From assembly GCA_905182355.1 (NCBI GenBank), contig CAJJBH010000022.1:1-64000 (forward strand): a DNA stretch of 64,000 bases, written 5' to 3'. Shown here one piece after another: positions 19,471 to 29,931 of the stretch. The number at the start of each line of letters is the position of its first letter. Positions within the stretch are counted from its first letter, which is position 1. The notes under the pieces were generated by a model. The model had not been told where the DNA came from. It did no database searches and saw only the letters and a program-made list of their open reading frames with translations. This DNA is from an uncultured Paracoccaceae bacterium. GTDB taxonomy: Bacteria > Pseudomonadota > Alphaproteobacteria > Rhodobacterales > Rhodobacteraceae. Made by a program: the position numbers and the translations under genes.

Positions 19471-20282
19471 CCAAAACTATTCTTGATAAGATCAAAGCCT
19501 ACAAACTTGAAGAAATTGCAGCTGAAAAAACCGCCAAGCCAATCGATGAGGTCGAGGCCCAGGCCCGGTCTGCACCCACTGTGCGCCCCTTTGCACAAGC
19601 TTTGCGCGATGCGTCGCGTGCAGGCTATGGGTTGATTGCAGAGATCAAAAAAGCGAGCCCCTCCAAAGGTTTGATCCGCGCCGACTTTGACCCGGCGGCC
19701 CACGCAGCAGCATATGAAGCAGGCGGTGCGGCCTGCTTGTCAGTCTTAACAGACACGCCCAGTTTTCAAGGCTCCCAAGACTTTTTAGTCCAAGCCCGCG
19801 CAGCTTGCGCCCTGCCCGTCTTGCGTAAAGATTTCATGTACGACACCTATCAAGTGGCGCAAGCCCGTGCGCTTGGGGCTGATTGCATCCTCATCATCAT
19901 GGCTTCTGTTTCTGACGCCCAAGCCGCGGAGTTGGAAGCAGCCGCATTTGAATGGGGCATGGACGCCCTTATCGAAGTGCACAACGCAGAAGAACTGGAC
20001 CGCGCCGCCCGCCTAAAAAGCCCATTGATCGGTATCAACAATCGCAACCTAAACACGTTTGAGACATCGCTTGACACCACACGTGTCTTGTCCAAAAAAG
20101 TGCCTGCGGATCGTGTGATCATTTGTGAAAGTGGCCTAAATACAGCTGCCGATCTTTCAGATATGGCGATGTACGGCGTATGCAGTTTCTTGATTGGCGA
20201 AAGCCTGATGCGTCAAGACGATGTCGAAGAAGCGACGCGCACATTGCTTGCTAATCCAGTTGTACCTGGCGGGTTTATGTAA
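19467..20282 (+). CDS. trpC: Indole-3-glycerol phosphate synthase
   Basis: TrpC closes the indole ring of tryptophan precursors. The 271-residue TIM barrel shows [19 protein letters not shown] (about 58-76), [45 protein letters not shown] and VIICESGL, the standard catalytic and phosphate-binding loops. It is a stand-alone TrpC without a fused TrpF. Its final base is shared with the moaC start (TAATG). Confidence 0.97.
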   Translation: MTKTILDKIKAYKLEEIAAEKTAKPIDEVEAQARSAPTVRPFAQALRDASRAGYGLIAEIKKASPSKGLIRADFDPAAHAAAYEAGGAACLSVLTDTPSFQGSQDFLVQARAACALPVLRKDFMYDTYQVAQARALGADCILIIMASVSDAQAAELEAAAFEWGMDALIEVHNAEELDRAARLKSPLIGINNRNLNTFETSLDTTRVLSKKVPADRVIICESGLNTAADLSDMAMYGVCSFLIGESLMRQDDVEEATRTLLANPVVPGGFM

Positions 20283-20755
20283 TGGCGCTAACCCACTTTG
20301 ACGGCAAGGGCGATGCGCACATGGTTGATGTGTCGGACAAGGCTGTAACAGACCGGATTGCGCAAGCTTCTGCGTGGATTAAGATGAAACCAGAAACTTT
20401 TGATATTATTACACAAGGTCGCGCCAAAAAGGGTGACGTTCTGGGTGTTGCACGGCTTGCTGGTATCATGGCTGCAAAACGAACTGCTGACCTGATCCCC
20501 TTGTGTCATCCGCTTCCAATCACGAAGGTTGCCGTTGAATTGGAACCCGACGCAAATTTGCCCGGAATTCGCATCATGGCAACGGTCAAAACCACAGGCC
20601 AAACTGGGGTCGAGATGGAGGCGCTAACGGCGGCATCCACAGCCGCATTGACCGTATACGACATGTCAAAGGCCGTCGACAAAGGTATGGAAATCGGCGG
20701 GTTACATGTTGTTCTTAAAGACGGTGGAAAATCCGGTCGCTACGAGGCACCTTGA
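20282..20755 (+). CDS. moaC: Cyclic pyranopterin monophosphate synthase
   Basis: MoaC acts with MoaA in the first stage of molybdenum cofactor synthesis. The 157-residue protein shows [47 protein letters not shown] (about 46-76) and [31 protein letters not shown] (about 106-136), which carry the active-site His, Asp and Lys. It overlaps trpC by one base and the following GIY-YIG gene by one base, so the trp and molybdopterin genes form one translational chain. Confidence 0.96.
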   Translation: MALTHFDGKGDAHMVDVSDKAVTDRIAQASAWIKMKPETFDIITQGRAKKGDVLGVARLAGIMAAKRTADLIPLCHPLPITKVAVELEPDANLPGIRIMATVKTTGQTGVEMEALTAASTAALTVYDMSKAVDKGMEIGGLHVVLKDGGKSGRYEAP

Positions 20756-21660
20756 TGTCATTGGGCCGTTCGCTTGAATTATTCTTCATTGATGGCCGCC
20801 CTGACGGGATGCTCACTGCCGAGGTGTTTAATTGGACAGGGCATGTGCTGCGCATCCCACGCACCCAGATCAAACAGGGTTTAGACCGTCCAGAAAGCAA
20901 ACACACCGGCGTTTATGTGTTACTTGGGCAGATTGACGGTGTTCCTACCGCATACATTGGTGAAGCCGAAAACATGCGTGCTGTGATTGCCCAACATGTC
21001 AGCGCAAAAGATTGGTGGGACGAGGCAATTTTGGTCTCTACCACTGGCGACATGCTGCACAAAGCGCACGTGAAATATCTGGAATCGAGTTTGGTAGAGA
21101 TTGCACGTTCTGTCGGAAAAATGACCCTCGAGAACAGCTCAACCCCACCACGCAGCAGCCTGACAGAAGCTGCATTGGCGAATATGGAGAGTTTTCTTGA
21201 TACTCTGAATATGGTTTTTCCAGCGATCAGGGTTGATATGTTCGACCAAAGAGCACGCCCCCCGCTACCCAGAAGTTTAGAACACTTGCAAGACGATCAA
21301 GAATACCTTTTTGAGCTTCGCGTTTCTAAACACGGTATCCATGCCACTGCTGTTCTGGAAAACGGACAGATCGTAGTTCAAAGTGGCTCTTTGGCCAAAT
21401 CAGTTTGGACAAGCTCTTCAACCGCACAGAATACGCCATATCACCGGTTGCACACTGAATTATTGAACAACGAAACCTTGTTGGCACAAGGCGACACTGC
21501 CCTATTTACCAAGAATTATTCCTTTTCTAGCCCCTCAGCAGCTGCTGACGTGATTAAAGGGCACTCATCCAACGGCCGAACGGCGTGGAAGCACGTGCCA
21601 ACAGGTATGTCGTTTGGCGAATGGGAAGCCCTACAGCTCGACATCAAGGAACTCGTCTAA
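20755..21660 (+). CDS. GIY-YIG nuclease-fold protein with C-terminal DUF4357-like domain
   Basis: The start is ATG 20755, overlapping the moaC stop as TGATG; the end overlaps moeA as TAATG. The 301-residue protein has a GIY-YIG module (about 40-120): TGVYVLLGQIDG, then AYIGEAENMRAVIAQH, which carries the motif Tyr-Ile-Gly and the catalytic Arg, then KAHVKYLESSLVEIA with the metal-binding Glu. The C-terminus (about 265-300, FSSPSAAADVIKGHSSNG.TAWK) resembles DUF4357. This pairing occurs in proteins of unknown function, some near restriction systems. A DNA or RNA nuclease role is plausible but unproven. I regard its place between moaC and moeA as unusual. Confidence 0.75.
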   Translation: MSLGRSLELFFIDGRPDGMLTAEVFNWTGHVLRIPRTQIKQGLDRPESKHTGVYVLLGQIDGVPTAYIGEAENMRAVIAQHVSAKDWWDEAILVSTTGDMLHKAHVKYLESSLVEIARSVGKMTLENSSTPPRSSLTEAALANMESFLDTLNMVFPAIRVDMFDQRARPPLPRSLEHLQDDQEYLFELRVSKHGIHATAVLENGQIVVQSGSLAKSVWTSSSTAQNTPYHRLHTELLNNETLLAQGDTALFTKNYSFSSPSAAADVIKGHSSNGRTAWKHVPTGMSFGEWEALQLDIKELV

Positions 21661-22832
21661 TGATCCCAGTTTCCCAAGCACTCGACGCGTTGTTCGACCT
21701 TGTCTCTCCCCTCGAGATCGAACTAGTCCCCTTGCGCAATGCAAACACCCGCGTTCTTGCCGAAACGCAATTTGCCACCCGCACACAGCCCCCCTTTGCC
21801 GCATCCTCGATGGACGGCTATGCGGTTAAAGCGGCCGAAGTCGAAGACGATTGCATGTTCAAGGTCATCGGTGAATCCGCCGCTGGCCACGCATGGCACG
21901 GCAAAGTTGGCGCGGGCCAAGCGGTACGCATATTTACGGGTGCGCCCGTCCCTGAAGGCGCTGATTTTGTTGTCATTCAAGAGGATGTGACGCGGCGTGG
22001 AGACCTCATCACTTTGAACCGTGATATCAGCCCGAAAACCAACATCCGCCCCGCAGGTGTTGATTTCATGCAAGGCGATCCGCTGTCTGCCCCGCGCATC
22101 TTGCAACCTGCTGACATCGCGCTTTTGGCCTCAATGAACATCGCGCAAATTCCGGTCTTTCGCCGCCCAAAGGTTGCTTTGATTTCAACTGGGGATGAGC
22201 TGGTTATGCCCGGTCAGACGCCAAAACCCGATCAAATCATCGCATCAAACACTTTCGGGCTTGCCGCAATGTTAGAAAACATAGGCGCGCAGGTCCGAAT
22301 TTTGCCAATTGCACGCGACAACGCATCGTCACTGCGTACAGCATTTGGACTGGCCAAAGGGGCTGATCTGGTGATCACCATTGGCGGAGCGTCGGTTGGC
22401 GATCACGATTTGGTCGCGCCTGTCGCTGCAGAATTGGGCATGGAGCAGTCATTTTACAAAGTTGCAATGCGTCCGGGCAAACCGCTGATGGCTGGACGTT
22501 TGGGCAATATGGCGATGGTTGGCCTGCCCGGAAATCCTGTGTCTGCTATGGTGTGTGGGACGGTATTTGTCGCCCCCATGATACGTGTCATGCTTGGCCT
22601 GGCTAAATCGGCTGCCCCGCAACGTAGCATCCCCCTTTCTGCCCCAATTGGTGCAAATGGACCGCGCGAACACTATATGCGCGGCTTCGCCGACGCGACT
22701 GGTGTGCGCAGCGCCGACCAACAAGACAGCTCTCTTTTAAGCGTTCTGTCCCAATCAAATGTTCTGATTTTACGCCCACCAAACGATCCAGCGCGCGCTA
22801 TCGACGAAATTGTCAATGTTATGGACATATAA
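21660..22832 (+). CDS. moeA: Molybdopterin molybdotransferase
   Basis: MoeA inserts molybdate into adenylylated molybdopterin. The preferred start is ATG 21660, overlapping the upstream stop (TAATG) with AAGGA before it; this gives 390 residues. Conserved blocks are [16 protein letters not shown] (about 60-75), [17 protein letters not shown] (about 97-113), [25 protein letters not shown] (about 178-202), [12 protein letters not shown] and [10 protein letters not shown]...[11 protein letters not shown]. It is the last gene of the trp-moa run; lexA follows from its own promoter. Confidence 0.95.
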   Translation: MIPVSQALDALFDLVSPLEIELVPLRNANTRVLAETQFATRTQPPFAASSMDGYAVKAAEVEDDCMFKVIGESAAGHAWHGKVGAGQAVRIFTGAPVPEGADFVVIQEDVTRRGDLITLNRDISPKTNIRPAGVDFMQGDPLSAPRILQPADIALLASMNIAQIPVFRRPKVALISTGDELVMPGQTPKPDQIIASNTFGLAAMLENIGAQVRILPIARDNASSLRTAFGLAKGADLVITIGGASVGDHDLVAPVAAELGMEQSFYKVAMRPGKPLMAGRLGNMAMVGLPGNPVSAMVCGTVFVAPMIRVMLGLAKSAAPQRSIPLSAPIGANGPREHYMRGFADATGVRSADQQDSSLLSVLSQSNVLILRPPNDPARAIDEIVNVMDI

Positions 22833-22839
22833 GGAATAG

Positions 22840-22868
22840 TTGACACAAAACGAGAACATGCATAGAAC
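22840..22868 (+). promoter_or_regulatory. lexA promoter with alphaproteobacterial SOS box
   Basis: GAAC at 22854-22857 and GAAC at 22865-22868 are separated by exactly seven bases, the direct-repeat LexA box of alphaproteobacteria. A -35 TTGACA lies at 22840-22845; a -10 at 22863-22868 (TAGAAC, 17-base spacing) would overlap the second half-site. LexA bound here would block its own promoter. Confidence 0.85.
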
Positions 22869-22899
22869 AAAGCCACATCAACAGGGCTGAGGGCTAAGT

Positions 22900-23598
22900 A
22901 TGCTGACCAAAAAACAATTGGATTTGTTGTCGTTCATTCACAAACGCGTACAGCGCGAAGGTGTCCCCCCCAGTTTTGATGAAATGAAGGAAGCATTGGA
23001 CTTACGGTCCAAATCCGGCATTCACCGCCTGATTACAGCGCTTGAGGAGCGTGGATTTATCCGCCGCCTCGCGCACCGCGCACGCGCTATCGAAATTGTG
23101 AAATTGCCTGACAGTTTGGCCGCTAAAATAGGTGGGTTTACCCCACGTGTAATTGATGGGGACCGTCCCGATGGTCCGCCACCTGCCGCTGCTTTGCCCA
23201 TTGAAGCTGTGCATGCCACAAACCTGCCCGTCATGGGCCAGATTGCTGCGGGTGTGCCAATTGAAGCCATCAATCAACTGTCGCATTCTGTTGCTGTCCC
23301 CGGTCAAATGTTGGCAGGCAATGGCAGTCATTATGCCCTTGAAGTTAAGGGTGATTCAATGATCGAGGCAGGCATCAACGACGGCGATGTTGTGGTTATT
23401 CGTGAAACGTCTGTAGCAGAAAATGGCGATATAGTTGTGGCCCTGGTCGAAGACCATGAAGCGACGTTAAAGCGTTACATGAAACGCGGTAATGCAATTT
23501 CGCTTGAAGCTGCAAACCCTGCCTATCCACCGCGCGTTTTCACAGACGATAAGGTGAAGGTTCAGGGTAAATTGGTTGGTCTAATCCGCACCTATTGA
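22900..23598 (+). CDS. lexA: LexA repressor / autopeptidase
   Basis: LexA represses the SOS regulon and cleaves itself when RecA filaments form on damaged DNA. The 232-residue protein has a winged helix at the N-terminus (about 1-65, [32 protein letters not shown]). A linker leads to the Ala117-Gly118 cleavage site ([12 protein letters not shown]). The S24 peptidase domain carries Ser153 ([10 protein letters not shown]) and Lys191 ([10 protein letters not shown]). The canonical SOS box upstream indicates autoregulation. It converges on comEC with 11 bases between stops. Confidence 0.97.
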   Translation: MLTKKQLDLLSFIHKRVQREGVPPSFDEMKEALDLRSKSGIHRLITALEERGFIRRLAHRARAIEIVKLPDSLAAKIGGFTPRVIDGDRPDGPPPAAALPIEAVHATNLPVMGQIAAGVPIEAINQLSHSVAVPGQMLAGNGSHYALEVKGDSMIEAGINDGDVVVIRETSVAENGDIVVALVEDHEATLKRYMKRGNAISLEAANPAYPPRVFTDDKVKVQGKLVGLIRTY

Positions 23599-23609
23599 TC
23601 TTTGAGGCA

Positions 23610-25703
23610 TCAATTCAAAATAAGGCGGCTTTTTTGGCCCGCCTTATTTGTGGGCCGTTCCATTGGCCATGCGGACCAGATACGATCTCCACTGACATCT
23701 CTAGCCGAAATTAACTTAACTTCATCCCCCAAGGTATACAGCCCTATTGACCCATGCGCGCGTAAGGTTTCGGGATCAAAAACAATGCAGGGCCCTAGAT
23801 TCCGCTCTACTTTGACACTTGCCACGATAACCTGCCCAACCTGGCAGCTTCCTTGAGCTTCAACCGCTTTTTTTCCAATCAGATGCACCAACTTATAGCT
23901 ATCAATCTGCACAGATTTTACCTGCTTCGCACCTGCCCCCCACAGGCCAGCAGACCTGAGTTGGGTCGAGGGATCGCTATCATTCTCCAGCCAATTTCGC
24001 GCCACAAAGCCTGACCCTTTTTCCTTGCTTGACGCGCGGCCATCCCGCGTCATCACACCAATAAGTGACCCATTGTCGGCAATCAAAACCAGTGGCCTTT
24101 CGCCCCCTGCCCAGATCATGAAACTTGCGATCATTGGTATAATTCCCAGCACCCGCGCGCGCCCTTGCCACAAGATTAACCACATCGTCCCAATTGCAAG
24201 GATCGGCAAAACAATTGGCGACGGCCCCATCACATACCCGCGTGCGCCGTCCAGCTGCGCAACCCAGTGCGCAACACCCAATATCCAACGCAATCCTGCC
24301 CCCATGATGTGCAGGCCAAAAGCCTCGAATCCGAAGGGGGCAAGAACTGCCGCCAAAACAGCAGAAGGAATAATAATCAAACCCATCAACGGTACGCTCA
24401 GCAAATTTGCGATCAAACCATAGTGGGCCACGGTGTTGAAATGCGCGGCACAAATCGGGGCTGTTGCTAACCCTGCAATCCCCGAAGAAATCACGACAAG
24501 AAAAAATGGTTGCGCCCACTTTGGGCCAATCTGGGTTCCACTGTCACGCATCCATCCAAACACCGCTACCAATGCAGTGGTTGCCGCAAAAGACATCTGA
24601 AAACCGGGACCAAACAACGCCTCAGGGCGCAGGCATAAAACAATGATCGCGGCAATTGCCACAGTGCGCAAGCTGATAGCACGGCGGTTCAACATCACAG
24701 TACACAAGGCGACCGCAACCATGATAAACGCCCGTTCTGTCGCGACATTTCCGCCCGACATAGCCAGACAGCCCGTCGAAACCAGCAATGCGCCGCCTGC
24801 CGCAACCTTACGGGCCTGTATACGTGGTCCAATGTAGGGCAAGAAGATCAAGATTAGGCGCAGCACGGTAAACACAAACCCACTTAACAACCCCATGTGT
24901 AAACCCGAAATAGCCAGCAGATGGGCCGTATTGCTGGCCCGCAGATGACCCAACGCCTCTTGCCCGATACCGCTGCGGTCACCAGTTGTGACCGCGGCTG
25001 CAAAACCACCAACATCACCAATCAACACTGTGCGCACACGTTCAGAAATAGCCATTCGAACTTGGAAAACCCAAAGTTGCCAATCCTGCGTCGCAAGTTC
25101 CAGCCCCATCACTGGTGTTCTTGTATACCCAACCGCCCCCAACTGACCGAACCAGGCATGCCGTTGGAAATCGAAACCACCAGGTTCGACCGGGCCGCTG
25201 GGCGGTGACAAATGCCCCGTTGTCATCACCTTCATGCCGGGCTGTGGTTTAACGCCAAGTGCCGCATCTCCATGCAGCGAAATACGCACCTGTTTCGGTG
25301 TACGGTTCAGGCTAACCTTGTCTAACGTCACATTGTCCAAGGTAAGACGCACCACATCCGATGCACTTCGATCCATGCCTACAATTCGTCCTTCGATAGC
25401 CCCGTAATAACGCCACCCCAAGACAGGCGCGTCAAGGGAATGGGTCCGTATGGCTGCAATGGAAAACCCTATGCCAATCAGACACATGCAGACGACAATG
25501 GGGCTCAAAATTTCGTGCATCCACCGCGTCGCGATCAGACCCAATACGCCAAGCAATCCGACACCCAGATAAAGCGGATCGACGGGTTCAAACCTCAGCG
25601 AAAAATACACCCCTATGCCTGCGGCCAAGCAAACAGGGACCCAACCAAACATATGCCCGCGTTGGGATAGCAGATTAGTGACGATATGGTTGATGCCTCT
25701 CAT
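23610..25703 (-). CDS. comEC: ComEC/Rec2-family DNA uptake channel protein
   Basis: ComEC moves single-stranded DNA across the inner membrane during transformation. The product (697 residues from ATG 25703, with GGGGG upstream; a TTG at 25742 would add 13) has many membrane helices. The N-terminal DUF4131-like region is followed by the competence domain: LLAISGLHMGLLSGFVFTVLRL (about 265-286), then MSGGNVATERAFIMVAVALC. A C-terminal region of about 170 residues is short for the usual metallo-beta-lactamase-like domain, and no HxHxDH motif is visible. Many Rhodobacteraceae carry such versions. It is divergent from gltX. Confidence 0.9.
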   Translation of the reverse strand: MRGINHIVTNLLSQRGHMFGWVPVCLAAGIGVYFSLRFEPVDPLYLGVGLLGVLGLIATRWMHEILSPIVVCMCLIGIGFSIAAIRTHSLDAPVLGWRYYGAIEGRIVGMDRSASDVVRLTLDNVTLDKVSLNRTPKQVRISLHGDAALGVKPQPGMKVMTTGHLSPPSGPVEPGGFDFQRHAWFGQLGAVGYTRTPVMGLELATQDWQLWVFQVRMAISERVRTVLIGDVGGFAAAVTTGDRSGIGQEALGHLRASNTAHLLAISGLHMGLLSGFVFTVLRLILIFLPYIGPRIQARKVAAGGALLVSTGCLAMSGGNVATERAFIMVAVALCTVMLNRRAISLRTVAIAAIIVLCLRPEALFGPGFQMSFAATTALVAVFGWMRDSGTQIGPKWAQPFFLVVISSGIAGLATAPICAAHFNTVAHYGLIANLLSVPLMGLIIIPSAVLAAVLAPFGFEAFGLHIMGAGLRWILGVAHWVAQLDGARGYVMGPSPIVLPILAIGTMWLILWQGRARVLGIIPMIASFMIWAGGERPLVLIADNGSLIGVMTRDGRASSKEKGSGFVARNWLENDSDPSTQLRSAGLWGAGAKQVKSVQIDSYKLVHLIGKKAVEAQGSCQVGQVIVASVKVERNLGPCIVFDPETLRAHGSIGLYTLGDEVKLISARDVSGDRIWSAWPMERPTNKAGQKSRLILN
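23618..23649. terminator. Bidirectional terminator shared by lexA and comEC
   Basis: AAATAAGGCGG at 23618-23628 pairs perfectly with CCGCCTTATTT at 23639-23649 across a 10-base T-rich loop. It lies about 20 bases after the lexA stop and inside the last codons of comEC, whose C-terminal residues (KSRLILN) it encodes. T-runs flank both sides. Confidence 0.75.
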
Positions 25704-25781
25704 GCTTGCCCCCGCTTTGCGCACTGGATAGACAGTGATCAACTCTACAACCCTCGTGGTTACTGAAAGGTAAATTCCCTT

Positions 25782-27194
25782 ATGTCCGCAGCTTCATCCC
25801 AGCCCGTCGTCACCCGTTTTGCCCCGTCTCCAACTGGTTATTTGCACATTGGTGGTGCGCGTACGGCTTTGTTCAACTGGCTGTATGCTCGTGGCCGGGG
25901 CGGAAAATTCCTGTTGCGCATTGAAGATACAGATCGCGCCCGTTCCACCCCCGAAGCAACCACTGCTATTTTGCAAGGCATGGCATGGCTTGGCCTTGAT
26001 CACGACGGCGATGTGATCAGCCAGTTTGACGGCGCGGCGCGGCACGCAGAAGTCGCACACGAACTTTTGGCGGCAGGCAAAGCCTACAAATGTTTCTCGT
26101 CCCAGGATGAAATTCAGGCGTTCCGCGACGCGGCCAAGGCTGAAAGTAAAAGCACCCTTTTCCATAGCCCTTGGCGTGACACTGATGCTACGGACCACCC
26201 TGATGTGCACTATGTTGTGCGGATCAAAGCGCCCCAAGACGGAAGCACAATTATCAAAGACGAAGTGCAAGGCGACGTGACGATCCGCAACGATCAATTG
26301 GACGACATGGTTCTTCTGCGCTCTGATGGCACACCCGTCTACATGCTGGCCGTTGTTGTTGACGATCACGACATGGCTGTGACCCACGTGATCCGCGGCG
26401 ATGATCACCTGAACAATGCGGCACGTCAGATGATGATCTACAACGCCATGGGATGGGACGTGCCAGTCTGGGCGCATATTCCGTTGATTTTTGGCGGCGA
26501 CGGCAAAAAACTGTCCAAACGTCACGGGGCCACGGGGGCCGAAGAATATCAGGCAATGGGCTACCCCGCCGCTGGTATGCGCAATTATTTGACCCGTCTA
26601 GGTTGGAGCCACGGAGACGACGAATTCTTCACTGATGCCCAAGCCCGCGACTGGTTCGACCTTAAGGGAATCGGCAAAAGCCCGGCCCGTTTCGATTTCA
26701 AAAAGTTGGAAAGCCTGTGTGGACAGCACATTGCACAAACAGGTGACGCTGCGTTGCAGAAAGAAATTATCGCCTATTTGGCCGTATCAGGCAAAGACGC
26801 ACTAAGCGCGGCCCAAGCCGATGGGCTGCTCAAAGGTATGTATTGTCTCAAGGAACGGGCCAAAACCTTCCCCGAACTACTTGATAAAGCGGTATTTGTG
26901 CTGTCACAGCGCCCCATAACGCCAGATGAAAAGGCCGCAAAAAACCTTGGCGACGTATCCCGTGGTATACTGAAGGAATTGACGCCGCATCTGCATAATG
27001 TTACTTGGGACCGAGATAGCCTTGAGGCTGTTCTGAACGGCTTTGCCGAGGCTCAGGGCACAAAGTTTGGCAAGTTGGCTGGGCCTTTAAGGGCGGCACT
27101 TGCAGGACGCGCGGTAACGCCTTCGGTTTTTGATATGATGTTAGTTCTTGGTCAGGAAGAATCCCTGGCCAGATTGTCCGATGCAGCTGCTTAA
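25782..27194 (+). CDS. gltX: Glutamate--tRNA ligase
   Basis: GltX charges tRNA-Glu. The 470-residue class I synthetase has the HIGH-type motif in [22 protein letters not shown] (His22-Gly25), the KMSKS-type motif in [15 protein letters not shown] (about 244-258), and a C-terminal anticodon-binding region ending near [24 protein letters not shown]. Its length fits the discriminating or non-discriminating bacterial enzyme. Which it is depends on whether the genome has a separate glnS or GatCAB, which this window does not show. Confidence 0.96.
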   Translation: MSAASSQPVVTRFAPSPTGYLHIGGARTALFNWLYARGRGGKFLLRIEDTDRARSTPEATTAILQGMAWLGLDHDGDVISQFDGAARHAEVAHELLAAGKAYKCFSSQDEIQAFRDAAKAESKSTLFHSPWRDTDATDHPDVHYVVRIKAPQDGSTIIKDEVQGDVTIRNDQLDDMVLLRSDGTPVYMLAVVVDDHDMAVTHVIRGDDHLNNAARQMMIYNAMGWDVPVWAHIPLIFGGDGKKLSKRHGATGAEEYQAMGYPAAGMRNYLTRLGWSHGDDEFFTDAQARDWFDLKGIGKSPARFDFKKLESLCGQHIAQTGDAALQKEIIAYLAVSGKDALSAAQADGLLKGMYCLKERAKTFPELLDKAVFVLSQRPITPDEKAAKNLGDVSRGILKELTPHLHNVTWDRDSLEAVLNGFAEAQGTKFGKLAGPLRAALAGRAVTPSVFDMMLVLGQEESLARLSDAAA

Positions 27195-27308
27195 ACGGGT
27201 GCTACCTGAACACGGTTAACCGCTTTGTAAGTTGCGTGACGATAACGATATGCATGATGGGTCATTGGACCCAAAATTTGGGGGCCGACAAACTGGCCCA
27301 AACAATCG

Positions 27309-27324
27309 ACAGGAGAAGCCTGTC
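27309..27324 (+). promoter_or_regulatory. Small hairpin in the gltA leader
   Basis: GACAGG-AGAAG-CCTGTC forms a 6-bp stem about 25 bases before the gltA start. It could be a leader structure or operator; nothing further supports a specific role. Confidence 0.25.
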
Positions 27325-27346
27325 CTGAACATAGATAGGGGATCAC

Positions 27347-28642
27347 ATGGCTGATACGCAAAAATCCGCAACGCTAACAATTGATGGCAAAGAGATTGAT
27401 TTACCAATTTTTTCACCAACAGCTGGTCCTGATGTAATCGATATCCGCAAGCTGTACGCCCAAGCTGGTGTCTTCACGTATGATCCAGGTTTCACCTCGA
27501 CCGCATCATGTGACAGCACGATCACTTTCATCGATGGTGACAAAGGTGAATTACTTCACCGTGGTTATCCAATCGACCAATTGGCCGAAAAATCCCATTA
27601 CCTAGAAGTTTGTTATTTGCTGCTTTACGGTGAATTGCCATCCCCGACCGAACTTGAAGATTTCGAAGGTCGTATCACCAATCACACAATGATTCACGAA
27701 CAGATGATGTATTTGTTCCGTGGCTTCCGTCGTGACGCGCATCCTATGGCGATTATGACAGGAGTTGTTGGGGCGATGTCCGCGTTCTATCACGATTCTA
27801 CTGACATCTCTGACCCGTGGCAGCGCGAGGTGGCTTCGATCCGTATGATCGCCAAGATGCCAACAATCGCAGCAATGGCCTATAAATACACGATTGGTCA
27901 GCCGTTTGTGTATCCACGCAACGATCTGGATTTTGCGTCCAACTTCCTAAGTATGTGTTTCTCTGTTCCTTGCGAGGAATACGAAGTTAACCCGATCCTT
28001 TCACGTGCGATGGACCGCATCTTTACCTTGCACGCGGATCACGAACAAAATGCATCTACATCTACTGTACGTTTGGCATCATCATCTGGCGCGAACCCGT
28101 TTGCATGTATCGCGGCTGGGATCGCCTGCCTTTGGGGCCCTGCCCACGGTGGCGCAAACCAAGCTTGCCTTGAAATGCTTAAGGAAATTGGCACACCAGA
28201 TCGCATTCCTGAATTTATTGCCCGCGCCAAAGACAAGAATGATAGCTATCGTTTAATGGGCTTTGGCCACCGCGTTTACAAAAATTTCGACCCACGTGCG
28301 GTTGTTATGAAGGAATCTGCAGACGAAGTTTTGGAACTTTTGGGTGTCGAAAACAATCCGATCTTGCAAGTTGCCAAAGAACTGGAACGCGCAGCCTTGG
28401 CAGATCCGTACTTTACAGACAAAAAGCTGTTCCCGAATGTCGATTTCTATTCAGGTATCATCCTTGAAGCGATGGGTTTCCCAACATCTATGTTTACTCC
28501 AATCTTTGCACTGTCACGCACTGTTGGTTGGATTTCGCAGTGGAAAGAAATGATTGCTGATCCACAAAACAAGATCGGTCGCCCACGCCAGCTGTACCTT
28601 GGCGAAACAGAACGTGCCTATGTGGATATCGAAAAGCGCTAA
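27347..28642 (+). CDS. gltA: Citrate synthase (type II, hexameric)
   Basis: GltA condenses acetyl-CoA with oxaloacetate at the entry of the TCA cycle. The 431-residue protein shows the catalytic His in [19 protein letters not shown] (about 225-243), [14 protein letters not shown] (second His, about 304-317) and the catalytic Asp in FPNVDFYSG (about 364-372). AGGGGAT precedes the ATG. The length and the N-terminal beta-rich extension fit the NADH-regulated Gram-negative type. A strong terminator follows. Confidence 0.97.
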   Translation: MADTQKSATLTIDGKEIDLPIFSPTAGPDVIDIRKLYAQAGVFTYDPGFTSTASCDSTITFIDGDKGELLHRGYPIDQLAEKSHYLEVCYLLLYGELPSPTELEDFEGRITNHTMIHEQMMYLFRGFRRDAHPMAIMTGVVGAMSAFYHDSTDISDPWQREVASIRMIAKMPTIAAMAYKYTIGQPFVYPRNDLDFASNFLSMCFSVPCEEYEVNPILSRAMDRIFTLHADHEQNASTSTVRLASSSGANPFACIAAGIACLWGPAHGGANQACLEMLKEIGTPDRIPEFIARAKDKNDSYRLMGFGHRVYKNFDPRAVVMKESADEVLELLGVENNPILQVAKELERAALADPYFTDKKLFPNVDFYSGIILEAMGFPTSMFTPIFALSRTVGWISQWKEMIADPQNKIGRPRQLYLGETERAYVDIEKR

Positions 28643-28669
28643 GTCGTTTTCGAACATACCAACAACAAT

Positions 28670-28697
28670 GGCCTCACCTTTTGGTGGGGCCTTTTTT
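28670..28697 (+). terminator. Rho-independent terminator of gltA
   Basis: GGCCTCACC at 28670-28678 pairs with GGTGGGGCC at 28683-28691 (one G-T pair) around TTTT, then six T. It lies 28 bases beyond the gltA stop. Confidence 0.9.
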
Positions 28698-28958
28698 ACG
28701 TTGGCGGTTCTTTAAAACTTACTTGTTTGCGAAATTCAGTACTTGGTGCAGGTGCTTCCACAGGGTGACCGCATTGTGTATTGCTAGGCCCGAAATGTGG
28801 TTCAAACATAAATGGATGACGGCCAAATTGCTGCGATTTCCTTCACAATAATGGTCAAGATATTTCATTGTTTCCAGTCTCGCTACATTGCAGTTCACTC
28901 AATTGACACCAGCGTTAAACCTTTTAAATTATAGCAAAATAGTGGCTGGGCGAAGAAC
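28698..28958. other. Upstream region of the RTX patch
   Basis: No gene is visible. TTGACA at 28903-28908 with AT-rich DNA to 28934 could be the promoter of the RTX gene at 28959, though no -10 at ideal spacing stands out. The DNA is more AT-rich than its neighbours. Confidence 0.35.
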
Positions 28959-29789
28959 ATGTTAGCATTTGCACTTTTGGGATTACTTGGAATCGGATTG
29001 CTTGTTGATCTTGTCGCTGATGATGAAGACGTTCAGGAAACATCTGATGTGAATACGCTAGTTTCGGAATCTGGAACCACACTTGGTGATGAACGAGTAG
29101 ATGATGTCGCAGGTGGCGATGGTGGCGATGGTGGCGATGGTGGCGATGGTGGCGATGGTGAAAACAGCATATTTGGTAAAGGTGGCAATGATTTCCTGAC
29201 TGGCGGTGCTGGCGATGATCGCCTCTTCGGTGGAGATGACGATGATCATTTACTTGGTGAGAGTGGTGATGACTTTATTCGGGGTGGTGCCGATGATGAC
29301 ACTCTCTGGGGAGGCGAAGGTGCCGATACATTAATCGGAGACACCGGAAATGATATTATCTATGGAATGGACCTCCTTGACGAGGATGCATTCATCGAAA
29401 GTTCTCGTTTTGGGCCTGCAAGTTTCATTCCTTTTGATTTCGGTAAAGATACAGCAGAGGCAGACACCTTGTCTGGTGGTGCGGGCAACGACGTCTTATT
29501 TGTGGGTGCCAACGATATAGCCAACACCGGAAACGGCAGCGATATCGTTTCAACCGGCCTTTGGATGAAAGCAGGTGAATCAGCCACCATAACCGACTTC
29601 AAACAAGGCACTGATCTCCTCGCGTACAACTATGATGAATCTGACTCCGAACCAACTATTAGCTTTACCGAAAATCAGGACAACGATGCACAGCTTCGTA
29701 TCAACGATGACGTTGTTCTTGTCCTGAGAGGCGTGGATTTCAGGACCCTTTCTGAGTCTGATGTACGCCTATTTCCCAACAAAGTTTAA
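28959..29789 (+). CDS. Membrane-anchored RTX-type calcium-binding protein
   Basis: The 276-residue product starts with a hydrophobic helix (MLAFALLGLLGIGLLVDLV). An acidic stretch and five in-frame 9-base repeats encoding Gly-Gly-Asp follow (about 52-66). Then come several RTX nonapeptides (about 70-130: FGKGGNDFLTGGAGDDRLFGGDDDD..., ending WGGEGADTLIGDTGNDIIYG) and another at 168-177. The rest is a compact C-terminal domain (ATITDFKQGTDLLAYNYDESDS). RTX turns fold on binding calcium outside the cell. A type I secretion signal is not evident, since the N-terminal helix suggests anchoring. I recognise the architecture from other roseobacters but know no function. It has a paralogue next door. 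Confidence 0.75.
   Translation: MLAFALLGLLGIGLLVDLVADDEDVQETSDVNTLVSESGTTLGDERVDDVAGGDGGDGGDGGDGGDGENSIFGKGGNDFLTGGAGDDRLFGGDDDDHLLGESGDDFIRGGADDDTLWGGEGADTLIGDTGNDIIYGMDLLDEDAFIESSRFGPASFIPFDFGKDTAEADTLSGGAGNDVLFVGANDIANTGNGSDIVSTGLWMKAGESATITDFKQGTDLLAYNYDESDSEPTISFTENQDNDAQLRINDDVVLVLRGVDFRTLSESDVRLFPNKV
29113..29160 (+). repeat. Tandem 9-bp repeat inside an RTX gene
   Basis: GGTGGCGAT is repeated five times head to tail, encoding (Gly-Gly-Asp)5. Unit gain or loss would keep the frame, so this tract can vary linker or calcium-site length without breaking the protein. Confidence 0.85.
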
Positions 29790-29899
29790 GCGACTGTAGC
29801 CTTGATCAAACCCAATCCTGGGCTTTTCAACTCACTGTTGCAAGGGCTGCCACAATTTAGCCACATTGCTTGACGGGCGTATTTAGATGCCAATACATG

Positions 29900-29914
29900 T
29901 TAGAAAATAGTTAA
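29900..29914 (+). promoter_or_regulatory. CtrA-like box upstream of the second RTX gene
   Basis: TTAG-AAAATAG-TTAA differs by one base from the CtrA consensus TTAA-N7-TTAA. It lies 18 bases before the gene start at 29932. CtrA control of surface and motility genes is known in Rhodobacterales; this site is a candidate only. Confidence 0.3.
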
Positions 29915-29931
29915 TTTGAAGGGGCACTGCC

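Noticed and set aside
29113-29160. Short tandem repeats as a CRISPR array
   Set aside because: The units are 9 bp with no spacers and encode Gly-Gly-Asp in frame inside an RTX gene.
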